Assembly: GCA_003255065.1 (NCBI GenBank)
Contig: QAOA01004724.1
Coordinates: forward strand, 186,001-250,000
Direction of reading: 5' to 3'
DNA: 64,000 bases
Source of the DNA: Cercis canadensis
Taxonomy: Eukaryota; Streptophyta; Magnoliopsida; Fabales; Fabaceae
The notes beneath the pieces are model-generated. The model searched no databases. It saw only the letters and a list, made by a program, of their open reading frames with translations, and was not told the DNA's origin. Made by a program: the position numbers and the translations under genes. This document shows positions 49,275-62,089 of this stretch, piece after piece (the stretch's first letter is position 1; each line of letters opens with the position of its first letter).

Positions 49275-52200
49275 CCCTTCCAATTTCAGCCTGTTCAAGG
49301 ACCAGAAAAAATGACTCAAATAATTGTAGAAGCTTTGGAAAAAACTGGACAGAGGGGCATCATCAATAAAGGATGGGGAGGTCTTGGAAATTGTAAGAAT
49401 GTTTCTTATCCTTTCTTTTCCTATCCTAGCAATCATTTTTTTTTTTTTTTTGGCTTTTAACGGTATATGTTTCTTCCCAGTGGCAGAACCAAAGGACTCT
49501 ATATACTTATTGGATAATTGCCCTCATGACTGGCTGTTCTTACAATGCAAAGCTGTGGTGAGATTATCTTGTTCTGTCACTCCTAGTTTTGCAGTTTTTA
49601 GAAGTTTCCTTGACATTGGAAAATCATAATCATAAATCACAATTATCTAGTTCTGCAGTTTGAAGGGATTACTATATTCTCAGGCTTTATCGTTGTTGGA
49701 GAGCCTCATCTGTGTGCTTAATTTACTTTTGATTTCCTTTCATATACGTTTAATGTAAGATGATGGTAATCTCAGCTGGTTAAGGCCTGTTTTAAAGCAT
49801 GAGCACTCAAGATTTCAAGCCAACATGAGTTGATGAAGCCATTAGAAACTAAACTGGAAGTGAATCCTGGACCAAGCCCAATTTTGAGCTAGCTCAAGTT
49901 TATGAGCCTGAATGTTTGGCAGATTTGTAATTTGCCTCATTCATACCAGATATAGCATCCCTGATAGTTCTGCCTGTGTATAAATATTCACCTTATCTAT
50001 GGTCATTATGTGAGTGTAGGCCTGATAAGATCAACTATCACTAAGTCTAGTAGTCTGTTATCTGTCAATGCTGACCTTGGGTGCTGTGCATTTGTTATTT
50101 TTATTTGATAAGTGACATGTTAACCAACTGGGGAATTGAACCAAGTGGTTTTTAGTTGCTTGTAGGAGCATATTTCATTTGCTAATTACTACTTAGTTTG
50201 GTGATTGATGCTAGTGAGGTTCTGATGTAGGACAATTAAGGGCGGTCAGTTATAATTGTATATTGATTTTTTATAATTTTTATGTAATTTTCGTGGGTAT
50301 AACTTTTAGAGACTTTATTTAGCTATTTAGGTAATTTTAGGAAACTTATGGTAGAATTAGAATCAGGATATTGTATGGGTTAGGATTATTCTAGAAGGGT
50401 TATTTCTTGTTGGGCAAGTTTGATTATGGGTATAAATAGGACTACTAAGTGTAAAATGGGAGGAGGTTATTTTCTACAATATGAATCTTATTTCATGGAT
50501 TATTCCTTTTTTCTGGTGGATTCTGGAGTTTCTTGCCTGGTGGATTCAAGGTCATCTGCTAGAACGATACCTAGCCTTTATTTGCACATCTGTTCTGTGT
50601 CAGGTTTAATGCTAAAGGAACAAGAGAATTACTAAATTTGTTCTTTTATATATCTTTATTATTTAGATTATTTTTTTGTAAGACATAGTGTCTGCCCAAG
50701 GAAGAGTTATAAAATTCGCTTCAATATAAGGGGCCCTAACTGCTCGGGAACCAGTGCCAGGAGGCGCCTGGCCTGCTCTTACTAACTAGCTTAGACCTGT
50801 CATACTTGTCAACTTACAGGGCTTGTATAAACTCCTTGAACTTGATTTATCCATAAGCTAGTTCAGCTTTTCCAAGGGCCTTGTAGAATGAATTCCTCAT
50901 ACTCCCTTGCCTCTGCTAGTGAGACTACTGCATGATATATGCCCTACTAAACCAACATTGTAGTGAGCCACTTCCCTCCAGGCTGCCACCCTTTGTAGTA
51001 CTTGAAGAGCCTATAGAACAATGAAGAAGTGCAAGTGAGAGTTATAGTGAATTATATTCAAATTCTAAATGGAAAATATTACTGGAACAGGGTTCAGTTA
51101 GCAAACTATGAGTTGGATAAGGCTTTCTTGAGTAGAAAGCTATTCATTTGCAACACTAGAGTTTATTTACTTTGTGGTCATAAATTCATGTGCAATGAGA
51201 GGGTATCTTTTACTGGCCAAGTGGTCAGAGTAAGACTTCATAGTGATCTTGTGATTTTTGGATAATGTCTTGTATATGTAGAGTGTTTCCTTCTTTTAGT
51301 CCGGGTATTTGAATTATGTGGTTTCTGTTTTCCATCATATGTAAAACTTTTATTGTTTCACTCTTTGCTTTCAGGTGCATCATGGAGGTGCAGGAACAAC
51401 GGCTGCTGGGTTAAAAGCCGCAGTAAGGGTTTTGTAGCTTCTTGAATTCTTAATTATCATGTCATCTGGTTCTGCTTATGACAATTGCTATTTTTCATAA
51501 TAGTGCCCAACAACCATAGTTCCATTCTTTGGTGACCAACCATTCTGGGGTGACAGAGTACATGCCAGAGGAGTTGGTCCTGCACCAATCCCAGTTGAGG
51601 AGTTTTCACTTCCCAAGTTGGTTGATGCAATACAATTTATGTTAGATCCCAAGGTAACAATAATCTTCCTAAAATAGTTAATTTTAATTGAGTTTGATAC
51701 TATTAGAGACAGGAGAAAGGAAATTCGTTATGCATTGTCTATATCAATTTGCAAATTATAAATAAATCATAATGAATATGTGGATTGTGACCCAAAAGCT
51801 ATGCTGGTAGGAAGTGAACACATCTATATTATCACTCTTATATCAAGTCAAAGACATGCTATTTGAAATCTTTATCGAAAATGAACTAGCACTTGAACTA
51901 GTTCCCTTACATGAAACCGTGCTCTTATATGGTGTAGGGTTACCAATTATTCCAAAACCGTATTCTGATAGAAAATGGAATCAGATCTCTTTGTCAAGCA
52001 TATATGTATATAATGTACGCCTTTCTCTTGTCCAAGATGCTAACCTAGATTTCAATTAGGGGAATGGCCGTTTTTAGCACCTAGATCTGGGTTAGGGTAC
52101 TTGGCAATCAAGGTTCTTGCTTTATCAGCATCTTGCCAATATAGTATATACCTTTCTACCCCATATTAGCCAATTTTCAACTATGATTTGAAGGGACATT

Positions 52201-52955
52201 ATTGTCAAAGCTCGGGATATCAAATACCCTAGGGTTTCATGCATATTCACAGTTGTCTGAGTGTTGTCCAACGTTGGTTTATTGAAAAAATGTATGTACC
52301 AGATTTGACCAAGGTGCCCAGGGAGTGGTGACTTCTTGGCACAGCCCTTTTTTTTTTTTTTAAGTTTTTACCTTTTGGTCTCTTATTAAATTCACTTCCA
52401 AAGGCATCAATCTGTTTTGACTTTTGAGGGACACTTGGCACAGCATGGGGTGTCATTTTGTTTAATAAAAATAAGTAGAGGCTGGCATACTTGGGACCTG
52501 AGGTTTTGGTAAATATGCAATCATGTCCCTGCAGAAGCTGCTATATACTTGAACACCACCACTGTCCTTTATCAGTTTTATGTTCAAAAACTTTATTTTG
52601 GGTCTAACTTGTCGACTGGGGAAGTGATATATATGTGAATGCCCTGTTAAGAACTAATCCTCATCTGAGTTAAACTCACTCATTTCTAATGATTCATGTG
52701 TAATGCAAAGCAAACTAACTTTTGTGGAATTCTTGCTAAGTGTGTTGGGTCATGTTTTCTTACCTTGATGAATGCCAGGTAAAGGAGCGTGCAGTTGAGC
52801 TTTCTAAGGCCATGAAAATTGAGGATGGGGTGGCAGGAGCAGTGAAAGCGTTCTTTAAACAGCTTCCTCGAAAAAAGCCGGAAAAGCCAGAGCCCGAGTC
52901 TGAACCGGTGCCATCGAGTTTTTTCTCTATAAGTAGATGTTTTGGTTGCGCCTGA
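38874..52955 (+). CDS. UGT80A2: Sterol 3-beta-glucosyltransferase (UGT80A type)
   Basis: Fourteen coding exons: 38874-39066, 41736-41917, 43419-43658, 44808-44919, 46107-46277, 47474-47537, 47702-47759, 47835-48012, 48340-48470, 49290-49392, 49481-49557, 51375-51422, 51504-51653, 52779-52955. All junctions are GT-AG and in frame, giving 627 residues, close to plant UGT80A2. It transfers glucose from UDP-glucose to the 3-hydroxyl of membrane sterols to make steryl glucosides. The N-terminal 125 residues are Ser-rich and variable. The GT28 N-terminal Rossmann motif is MLIVGTRGDVQPF (about 185-197), and the donor-site motif HHGGAGTTAAGLKAACPTT begins at 505, followed by PFFGDQPFWG. The C-terminus is basic and ends CFGC-A. 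The symbol follows the Arabidopsis homologue; UGT80A-group paralogues exist. Introns 1, 5, 11 and 13 exceed 1 kb and contain repeats. Confidence 0.92.
42105..42253. other. Duplicate around single N 42179 in intron 2
   Basis: 42105-42178 is repeated from 42180 onward with small differences in A and T run lengths. An unmerged contig overlap inside intron 2 of the sterol glucosyltransferase gene; it does not touch an exon. Confidence 0.85.
43745..44300. repeat. Possible dispersed repeat in intron 3
   Basis: A-rich sequence followed by a block (about 43855-44290) whose character differs from the rest of the intron, with a 95-codon frame open on the minus strand. I recognise no domain in it. It could be the end of a non-autonomous retroelement; support is weak. 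Confidence 0.3.
49243..49273 (+). repeat. (CT)n microsatellite at the exon 10 acceptor
   Basis: About 15 CT units followed by C-rich sequence form the polypyrimidine tract for the acceptor ending at 49289 (caatttcag). Confidence 0.95.
50225..50640 (+). mobile_element. Possible solo LTR in intron 11
   Basis: Starts tgatgtaggacaattaag and has promoter-like structure inside: tataaatagg near 50431 followed by sequence that could be the R/U5 part. This resembles a retrotransposon long terminal repeat. I did not identify a matching second LTR, a primer-binding site or a clean target-site duplication. Confidence 0.35.
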
Positions 52956-53427
52956 TTTAACGCAAGGAGTTCAGCCCCCATCTTCTCCTAATCTACATTT
53001 TAAACAACAACGTTGTCTCTACAATTATGAGATGTGCTCAACTTATCACAGTTGATAGGGTTGCATATTACCGCGCATGTTCCTGTTCATAGAATTCGAT
53101 ATCACCATCCAGTGTGTAATTAGTCCATTCAGTGTAATTAATATTCATCTAGAGCAAATTTGTATTCTTCTTTATTTTGATTCTTCCTTTTTTGGTTTGC
53201 ACTAGACAATTTAGCTATTCATGTGACCACGAGTAATTTACAGTTAAAAGGCTTCCATGATATGTCTGTTCTGCATCCTACTACACTCGATATGTAAATC
53301 AGTGAAATTTTAGCTAAAAGCCTAAAACCAGAAGCTCTTACTTGTGATTAGTTTGTTTCTGCGAGCATTATCATACCGATAAATACGTGAGGTCTGATAT
53401 TAATCGGATGCGTGAAGCTTATACTTT
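52956..53427. other. 3' region of the sterol glucosyltransferase gene
   Basis: Expected 3' UTR and terminator region; a T-rich stretch begins near 53160. No further gene seen. Confidence 0.5.
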
Positions 53428-53806
53428 TATAATGGTTAAAATGTGTTTTAGGTCTTTGTAATTTGACACAAATTTCAATCAGATTTTTATAGTTTTTTTT
53501 CATTAATTTGGATTATTTAACTTTCAATTTGTTCTAATTGAGTTTTTGTCGTCGACTCTAGTGATAACTAAAGAGTTATGATTTGAGGTTTTTTTTTTTT
53601 TTTTTNNNNNNNNNNNNNNNNNNNNNNNNNNCACATAGTCAAGACATTAGTCTTGTCATTACTAAACTCATGGTATTATAATTGGAGTTGACAATAGAAA
53701 TTCAATTAGATTAAATTGAAAGTTAAAAGATTTCAATTGATAAAAAAAAATACTATAAAAATCTCATTGAAAATTGAGCTATTAGAACATATTTTAACTT
53801 CTTATA
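53428..53806. mobile_element. Foldback/MITE-like element interrupted by an assembly gap
   Basis: Left arm blocks gttaaaatgtgtt, agatttttatagt, aactttcaatttgttctaat and ttgtcgtcgactc are matched on the opposite strand at the right (gttaaaatatgtt, agatttttatagt, aactttcaatttaatctaat, attgtcaactcc). The N run 53606-53631 lies at the centre, where the loop or a homopolymer would be. No coding capacity. Confidence 0.75.
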
Positions 53807-55520
53807 ATTCATTTTAGCCACGAGGTGTCAACTGAATTTTCCTTTGGTTTGACCAAATGTTTGCTAGGCTTTATGGTGTAATGAATAGTGAAATTGTATC
53901 CATAAATCATCGTTATGCTTATTTCCTTTTTCCCGAAAAGGAGCACCATGTGTGATATCATTTTTAGCCAATCATTGAAATGATGAGTCGTTTAAAATGT
54001 TGACATATTGAAAGCCACGTGAGTGGTACATTAATGTGTTATGTTATTTTTATCTCATGTCGCCACAATGTTACTTTCATTTTGGTTCCTCTTTTTTATA
54101 CAAGGAACCCTGCTTAAAACCTTTCTATCACATTATTCCCAACCTTAATAGTGGAAGAATTGATGATCCAATGCATAATATCCTTTTACTTTATGAAAAT
54201 GTTTGGAGGTTATTTAATGATCTAATGCATAAAATTTAAAATGGTTTTTTTTATTTTTTTCATTCTTAGAGAAATAATATTCGGGCACGAATAGGTGTCG
54301 AATATCTGTTTAAAAAAATGAAATTGTATGTGCGCAAATAATTATTTGTGTTATGGTATGCATGCTATTTTCTCTGGCCATAGTGGTATTGATGATCTTT
54401 TACAATTGTTTTGGGGATGACACGTGAAGTGGGATACACATACAGACAAGTATTGGGTTTTTGTTAATGGAAAACGACGTGAAGGTGCAGAGCTTGCAAA
54501 GAGGAGGAGTGGGTGGAAAGTGATAATTTGCATGGATTTGGCGGTGGAGAATGCATGAGAAAGGGCCAGTTGCAATTAGTCCCATAACCTATTTATAGAA
54601 AAGCAGAGGATGCAGCAACAGAGGAGCCAATTGCAGGATGCTCAGAGATAGATAAAGAGAAAAGAGCAGTGAATATATAGGCAACTACCACCCAGCCACA
54701 TACCAGATTCTAACTCGTTGGCTTTGAAGTCACCCAATCTCTTCCCTATTTGGCCATTGGAGATCACAAACCTGATCAACCACTAACTGCACCTATTCCG
54801 ACACTCTCACTTCTTTCATTCACTTCTCTCTCAAATGTGATTGGCCACTTATGCGGCTCTTTATTAAAAAGGAATTGCCCTAAAATAAATTTGCCACTTT
54901 TATTCAGGGGGAACAAATTCTTCCCAATACAGAATAAAGTAGTAAAGACTTGTTCTTAAAAGGGTTTCACAAATTATAGGTTTGAACCTATCGTAGATCA
55001 TTTTGCACTACTTTGCTTCTTGTGGGGTAGGGGTCAAGCTTGTGATCTAATATACCTGAATTCTCTTGTGACCGTGCTTGACATGTCTTATAGCTTACCC
55101 TATAAAGAAGGGTTTAAACTTAAACCATCTCAATAGAATACTAATCTGTTAAATCCCACCATAGATATTCCCTTAACTAGGGCCATTGTGGGCTGGTAAG
55201 TGGTAACCCTTCAATTCCTTTTTATTGTGGGTCAAAAGAGAAATATTTTAGAGTCGTAATTAAGTGATATTGAAATTATTTTTAAAATTTATAAATTCTG
55301 TATTTAAATTTAGAATTGTAATTAAAAATATTTTTTTAAAAAATAATTCCATCCTAAAACCCATTATTTAAGTGCCTAAACTTAATAAATGATTTTTTCC
55401 TTAAAAAAAAAGGTAAAAAGAACAGAAAGTGCTCATGAAACCGCTAAATTGTCAGAGACAAGTGGGGAACTATCTCTTCGTAGAGGCTTCTGCATGCTAA
55501 GATGAAGAAAGTGATTGGTG
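53807..55520. other. Intergenic DNA before the zinc-finger gene
   Basis: AT-rich, with a GC-richer part at about 54400-54800. Reading frames (such as 54351-54575 minus and 54750-54959 plus) show no family similarity. It probably contains distal promoter sequence of the zinc-finger gene. Confidence 0.45.
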
Positions 55521-55946
55521 CAAAGAAATGTTCGGGTTGGGAAATGGAATCTCTCTCCCTCTTATCTCTTCTGTTTCCAAGCCCATACACTCCTCTCTCT
55601 CACACACTATATTTAATGATACCACTCAGAGACCCTTCACAATTTCCAATTCCTTTGAGAACTTAGCTCCTGAACTCTCTTTTCTACTCTTTGATCAGAT
55701 CAAACGCCAAGATCCCAAGTCAGTTCAATTGTTCCTTTCCTTTTTTGAATTTCCCCCCCTGTTCTCTTCTCTTCTCTTCTCTTCTCTCCTCTGCCACACT
55801 GTTGAACCCTTCATTCTGATATTCCTCAGGTTTTCAGCTATGATTATTATTTTATATGCACTTAGTTTACTCATTGAAAATTTCCCAAAATTGAAACTTT
55901 ATAATATTTTTTCTTTGAATTCTTTTCTGGGTTTCAGAATATAGAA
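55521..55946 (+). promoter_or_regulatory. Leader region of the C2H2 gene
   Basis: Pyrimidine-rich sequence with a (tctct)n run at about 55763-55790. A good acceptor (gggtttcag) ends at 55938, eight bases before the ATG, so the leader is probably spliced; a possible donor is gtcagttc near 55719. Confidence 0.45.
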
Positions 55947-56507
55947 ATGGAAAACGAAGTAAAAGTAGCCAAAGTTGGAGAAGATGCAACATCAAGAGTT
56001 TTTTCATGTTCCTTCTGTTCAAGAAAGTTTTACAGTTCTCAAGCTTTAGGAGGACACCAAAATGCTCACAAGAAAGAGAGAACAGCTGCAAGAAAGACTA
56101 GAAGGGCTTCTGAGTACCAATCTGTTTCCTTTGCTTCTCCTATGCCACCACCAATGGTTTTTGCTCCAACCCATCAATTGGGAATCTTAAATCCTTCAAT
56201 GGTCATCACTGCACATGCTGCAAATCTTCGTTACTTCCCAAGCCATCAACTTTCCGAACAATTTGGATCAAATGGTGCTCCTAGATTTGGGAATGCTTTG
56301 TTTTATGAGGGGTGTTATTCAAGCAGTGGATTCATTGAAGATGATGGTAAAAGCTCTGTTAATTGCCAAAGGAGCATAAGGTGCAATAACTTGAACAGGG
56401 GAGACTCATCTCAGCGTTTATCATTGATAAGTAATAATCACAATATTGGAATTAAGATTAATAGTAAAGAGAAAGATCAAAAGCTTGATTTGTCCCTTCA
56501 TTTATAG
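55947..56507 (+). CDS. Single C2H2 zinc-finger protein with EAR motif
   Basis: Intronless, 186 residues. One plant-type Q-finger is present at residues 19-41 with zinc ligands Cys21, Cys24, His37 and His41 (CX2CX12HX3H) and the QALGGH signature, followed by a basic stretch ([12 protein letters not shown]) that can serve in DNA contact or nuclear import. The C-terminus is LDLSLHL (180-186), an LxLxL EAR repression motif that recruits TOPLESS-type co-repressors in this family. Between them is a low-complexity, Ser/Asn/Pro-rich region. This architecture is that of the Arabidopsis ZFP1/3/4/7, KNUCKLES and LATE group, whose members repress transcription in development, hormone response or flowering. 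The closest member cannot be chosen without alignment. The start is the first ATG after the probable leader intron. Confidence 0.88.
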   Translation: MENEVKVAKVGEDATSRVFSCSFCSRKFYSSQALGGHQNAHKKERTAARKTRRASEYQSVSFASPMPPPMVFAPTHQLGILNPSMVITAHAANLRYFPSHQLSEQFGSNGAPRFGNALFYEGCYSSSGFIEDDGKSSVNCQRSIRCNNLNRGDSSQRLSLISNNHNIGIKINSKEKDQKLDLSLHL

Positions 56508-58794
56508 AATTGTAGTATAGAATGGAGGATGAGAAAAAAAAAAAATGCAAATTAGAGAGAGATAGACAGGAAACTGCATCATTAGTTTTATTAGCAAGTT
56601 GTTAGCATTTGTGTCTTGGTTTAGAATAATAACAAATGCATTTTTGGTATAATTACTTGCATTTTTTTCTTTTTCCCTTTCTTAGCCTGTTCTTTAATTT
56701 TCCTTGTATTGCATGAATCTGCTAGAAAAACTTATAGTCAGCTTTGTCTGCCTCTAACTTTAAAGGTGCCCACACCCTTACATTTTCTTTGTTCCTTTCA
56801 TCAAGGCATCAATTCCTGATTACGAAGTGTGTGACATTTTAATCCAAATTTTAAGTTTCATTGTGATATCTTGCTGAATTGGTTTTTTTTATTTAAATTG
56901 TATAGTTTGAAAACATGGTCCATTTTCTTTGTGAGTTAGGAATGATGCAACATGTGCACCATAATGTAATGCTAATCAATGGATGCTATCTTAGCAGTCT
57001 TTCAAAAATTCTTAGGTACTCTCACAATATCAGTTCTACAAAATACAAAAGAATGAGCCTTATTTATGAGTAATGAGTCACATAATTTAAAGGAATTTCA
57101 GAAGTTCATAGATTCATCCCCATGGAATGATTTAGGAACTTAAAAATTGCAACACTTAAGATAAATCGGAGGAGAAAGGTTTTTTTTTTTCTTTTTTTTT
57201 TTCTGTTAGTTTCTTGTCCATAACATGCCCTTTCCCCTAAGAAAGTAGATGGGAAATAGCTCAAGAATTTTGCGGTGACCAAATTAACCTCAATGAGGTA
57301 AAATGACACATTTTGAATCACAAAATAACAAAGTAAAATTGAAGCAAAACCACAAAGAGGCAAATTGACTTTTTCTTTTGGTCAAATTCAAATCCTAGAA
57401 GAGCATGGGAGTATGAGTTATACTACTCATACATTTAATTCCAAATCATTTCATAACACACTTGTCAACTATCATATAATTTTAACTCGACACACTCAAC
57501 ATTTTTTTAATAGCTCAAATTTAATCAAGACTCAGTATATGAAATTATATGAAACTGAGATGTGACTGACATTTGTCTTTCGACTTGCATGCTATGGTGG
57601 ACTTACTATTTTAAAGATCCAACTGTACAGAAAAAAAAAAAAAAAAAAAANAAAAAAAAAAAAAAAAATCACCCCTATTTCCATATTATATAATCAACCA
57701 TTATTTGGACCATAATATCTAGATCTTAGGATACCACAATCTGGTTAAGGATCCTAGCTAGCAAAGCATGGCCTGAGAAAAGAACTTAGATATATTACTG
57801 AGAATTTTATTTTATGAATAGACAAGGCAATAGCCCAAAATAGGTAGCAAGTCAGTAGCTTTTGTTAGTGTCGAGTGATGTTGGTGGCCTGAAATAAAAG
57901 ATGATTTAAGATACGAGAATTCATTACTTCTATACGAGGTTGAAGGGTAGAACTGAATAGGAAAGTGAGCACAGAGAGACAGAGATACAATAGAGCACAC
58001 GATGACATATATAGATTTATGAGAGTTCTTGCTGAAAATATTTGCATGGATACTTATTTTAAATTAAAAAATATTTTTGTTTTAGTTTAGAGTAGNTAGT
58101 TTAGCGTAGATTACACTAACCTCCTCTCTTGTTTTCAGAAATTACGCATGGTTCTATTCCTTCACAATTTAGTATAACAGATACCCCCTTATATTATTTC
58201 ATAGATTACACATACTTCCCTTATACTTAGATTAACATAACACAACCTCAATCCCCGAGGGGCTATCCCTATAGTTGAATACTTGGTACTTGGTACTTGG
58301 TACTCCATTGTGGAGATGCTAGATTCAAATCCCATTGGGACTAAGTGGATACAATATTACAGGTGCAATTGTGGTTGCGGAGTGCAATTTAAACCCTAAA
58401 ACATGTGAATGGCCACATGGTCTAACAACTCATGCAAATAAAATCCAAGCATCTAACAAGTAAAAGGAAGGTTAAAGCATTAAGAGCCAACATAATCATA
58501 TAAACTGTCATCATGATATTATTTCAAAAGATTAATTACTTCTCATGTCCTCTCAGCTCTGAAACCTTGAGATCTTGTATGGAAGAGTCTCAGACTCATC
58601 CATCAACAATCCCCTTCAAATCAAGAAAATATAAATAAATGCTCTTTAGAAGGAAACAAAACTATGTACCCAAGTTCACTCACTTTACTAACATTGTATT
58701 TTCCTAATTACCTCTTGCATACACAATGAAGATATATCATTCTAGACCGTCTCGTTTTTGCTTAATGTGGTTATATGACTCTGCTCAATCAAAC
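56508..58794. other. Convergent intergenic region, zinc-finger and TPR genes
   Basis: Holds the 3' ends of both neighbours. Contains a long poly-A with a single N (57651), another single N (58096) with a repeated tagtttag block on both sides, and three head-to-tail acttggt units at about 58281-58303. No gene seen. Confidence 0.55.
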
Positions 58795-61700
58795 TTAGCG
58801 TTGGAATGAGACAGAATATGAACCAGTGTTCGGATCTTTAACAGCTTTGAAGTTGTCAACACTCATCCCAAAGCGGCCCAACACAGAATTGCCCATGTCC
58901 TTTAGTTTTGCTGCAGCAAAAGACAATTTCACGTCTAAGCAAAGAAGTATAACAAAGCATAAACTCAGAATCACTAAACAGTAAAAATAAAATATGTATA
59001 GAAGCATTATTATTTACCATTCACAAAATAGAGATAAGATTTTGCTTTTTAGCACAGATTACAAGCTGCCATGTTTATCTAATGGTTTTTTGCCCCAACC
59101 TTTCAGAAGATAACTAGATGCAAGTAAAAAGAAACCTAACCAACTCATTAGTTCTTCTTGGATATCCAAAAGGTTTACATGATGAAGCAAAGTACCTCTA
59201 AACCAAGTATATATGATCAGACCAGCTTAGTTATTGGGAGAGGGGAAGAGAAAAAGGAGGATAGACTAGAGAAAGTTACATTGGAGAATAAATTAAAAAA
59301 TTCAAGCATTTCAAGGATACATGAAGACAAAAGATCAAACAATGGGAACCCACATGTACTCCGTTTTAATCAAGTGATTGAAAGGAAATGCTCATATGCA
59401 CTGCAACATTATCTAGGATAAAAGACTTAAGATGTATAATATTATTGATTTAAAAATACAGATTATGTAACACAAGATATTTTCCTACAATTCATGGTAG
59501 GTAAAATAATTTAAATTAAAAAATAACAATGCTACACAAACTGTTTAGCAAATATTTAAACTAATGATTCTATTTTCCAAATCAAGACATATTGTCAATT
59601 TTCTTCCATTCCTTTTTTACGGGGGTGATTTGAGCAAACGTTTCACTTTCCTTTCATTCCCATGCAAACTGTTGTTGATGCAGTAATACGATTAAAGTTT
59701 AGGTGCTTCTAGGCGTTGGTATTTTGAAACAGCATAGAGTGTAAGTGATTAACATTTGAACATTCTTGAATTGCTCGTCCTGTGTGAGTTCACCTTCTCA
59801 TGTTACTCATGTTCCTCTTTTCTCAGTCATAAAACAAGAAGAATAAAAATGAAAGTAAAAGTATTACCAATCATTTCTTCTTTCATCTTTTCACGCTTTT
59901 CTGCAGCCAGGGGCTCCAGTCGGAAAATGGCTTTTCTAGCTTGATCATTTGAGGGATCAATTTCTAAGATTTTTTTCATATCTGCCGGTTTCAAGAAAGA
60001 TGGGGAAAATTAAAAGAGGAGTTGAAGATGAACAAACAAGAAAAACTACAAGAATCTGAACAATGTAATGTGAGAAACACACAGATATGCTAAAAGCTAA
60101 AAGAGAATTCTAGGATTAAGGACAGCACTATAAAACACCAGATGATCATTAAAAGTTCAACTCACCAGCAACAGCCTCTTCAAAATGTTCAAGCTTTTCA
60201 TGAGCCTCTCCCCTTCTCACCAAAGCTTTAACATACACAGGATTGAGTTCTAATGCTTTTGTGCATTCTTTGACCGTGTTGTCATATTTCCCCTGAGGCA
60301 TATTTGGCATATTTTAAATAAAATTCTTTAGAACAAATTTAAAAGGAAATGTATTGAAAAAGTAACAACGACTGCAAAAAGATAATGTCAAGCCCACAAG
60401 CTATAGAAGTATAATTAAATTCAATCAATGTTCATCAAAAAATGCTTCAATTATTGCCAAGATAGCTTAAGTTCACTATCTATAATTTTATTGACCAGAT
60501 AATACATTTAAAAGAAAATCTAGATGATCAGGGAACAAAACCAACTTTGAAATCCAAGAATAAGTTTTGAAGATGTTACCAAGGCCAGAACCAAGATGTA
60601 CCACTAGTGGGCATAGATGACCAGCAAAATATTCAGATTACTGGATTTGATTAACATGTGTAGAAGAGCATCCTGAAAGAATGTGCTGACATTGACATAC
60701 TTATTAAAAGGATAAAAGAACCACATACCATTTTCAGAAAGCATACAGCACGGTTTGAATGGCATATTGAACGTATTTCCATGGATGAAGGCACCTCTGG
60801 TGCGACTTGTAAAGCAAGTTCATATTGTGACAGTGCCTCCTCATACTTCCCATCTCCAAACAGTTTATTTCCTTCTAACTTTGCTTCATTGGCTTGAGAT
60901 AATGCATTCTGCTTCAAAGACAATAGCATTACATTATTCTTTTACTTTTCTTCAAAGGAAAACATTTTTATAGGAATGAAATCCATATTCACAACCAAGG
61001 TAGTGCAAGCACAAATAATTATTGCAAAAACAATTTCTGTAAACTTTCTGATGAAGGCATGGTAAAAAATTATATAAAAAAAAAAGATTGATAGAGACAC
61101 TTGATGATTGACAAATACTTTCAAAAGATGCTACCTCCACAAAGTCTGACATGGTTCATAAATCCCAGCACTGATTGTAAATGAGTATGCTCAATTTGTT
61201 AGAATTAATTAGGTATAATTCATTAATAAATGTTGTAACATCAACAATCGCAAGAGACCCAGATGTTTCAACAGTTCTAGTTAAATATTTCACTTGCCTC
61301 AGAACTCAAATAATTCATGATTTCCTTCCTTCAGTCTTATCACTTAAAAATGTAACTTACCCCTCAAACAACAACATCTGAAAGGGAATCTATCCAATAT
61401 CACATTCAGCATTTAAGGCAGCAACAGGGATGCAGAATGTCCAATTACTTGATTATGGCTTAATCCCGTTACTTCCATATAGGTTGGTATCAAGAGGGTA
61501 CCTGGAATTAACCTTTTTCTTTTGGTAATTTTGAACAATTCAAATGTTCATAAGTGTACCCTAAAACAATATTTTGGGCTTTTTTCTCCACTCTTCCGAA
61601 TGGGGTTGAGAGGCTGGTTGATGTTGGAATGCACATAAAAAAGAGTTATCAGAAATAAAAGCCTCATACACAGAACCGGGCAATCACAGAATCTACCATA

Positions 61701-62089
61701 TGAGCAAAATGTTGTCCCACCAGCAATTAAAGATCAAAAATTTAAAGCACCCACAAACACCCTAAGCATAATTCATAAAAATCTAAATCATCAAATTGAA
61801 CCTGTATCATTTCTTCATTGTTTGAGGCATCCCCCAAAGAATCACTTTTTCCCTGAGGAACACTTTGCTCTAGCTGCTGCTGCTTATGCTCTTGCTCTCC
61901 ATGAGTATCTTGTTGTTGCTGCGGATGTTCCTTCTGTTCATTCTCTCCGCCGTCAACGTCATCGTCGCTTCCGAATTCGCCTTCGCTGGCAGTTTCGAAG
62001 CCATCGGAAGCGTCTCTATCAGCTGGAGCTTGTGTTTTGGAGGGATTCACATTTTGCTCTTCAGTGTCGTCCGGGTGTATCAGCACCAT
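58795..62089 (-). CDS. TPR protein, TTC1/TPR1-like
   Basis: Five exons on the minus strand keep frame: 62089-61802, 60908-60729, 60292-60166, 59981-59868, 58910-58795, giving 274 residues. The first 96 are acidic and Gln/Glu-rich (GFETASEGEFGSDDDVDGGE, then a Q-rich run), probably disordered. Three TPR repeats follow at about 102-132, 140-172 and 175-208, ending in a conserved tail (LGRFGMSVDNFKAV near 246-259, then DPNTGSYS). This is the arrangement of animal TTC1 and the plant homologue at At4g30480. TPR folds of this kind bind C-terminal peptides of Hsp90/Hsp70; tomato SlTPR1 and its Arabidopsis homologue are reported to interact with ethylene receptors (recalled, not checked). The frame continues upstream to 62119 without an ATG, so the start is the ATG at 62089. 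The exon 1 donor (gttcaa) is weak. Confidence 0.9.

Noticed and set aside
55528..55944. 138-codon frame upstream of the zinc-finger gene as a separate protein
   Set aside because: Low-complexity Ser/Leu/Phe-rich translation of a pyrimidine-rich leader, with no domain and overlapping a probable leader intron.
58250..58350. Possible tRNA because of a gattcaaatccc block
   Set aside because: No acceptor stem, D-arm or anticodon stem can be formed around it; similar blocks occur in dispersed repeats.
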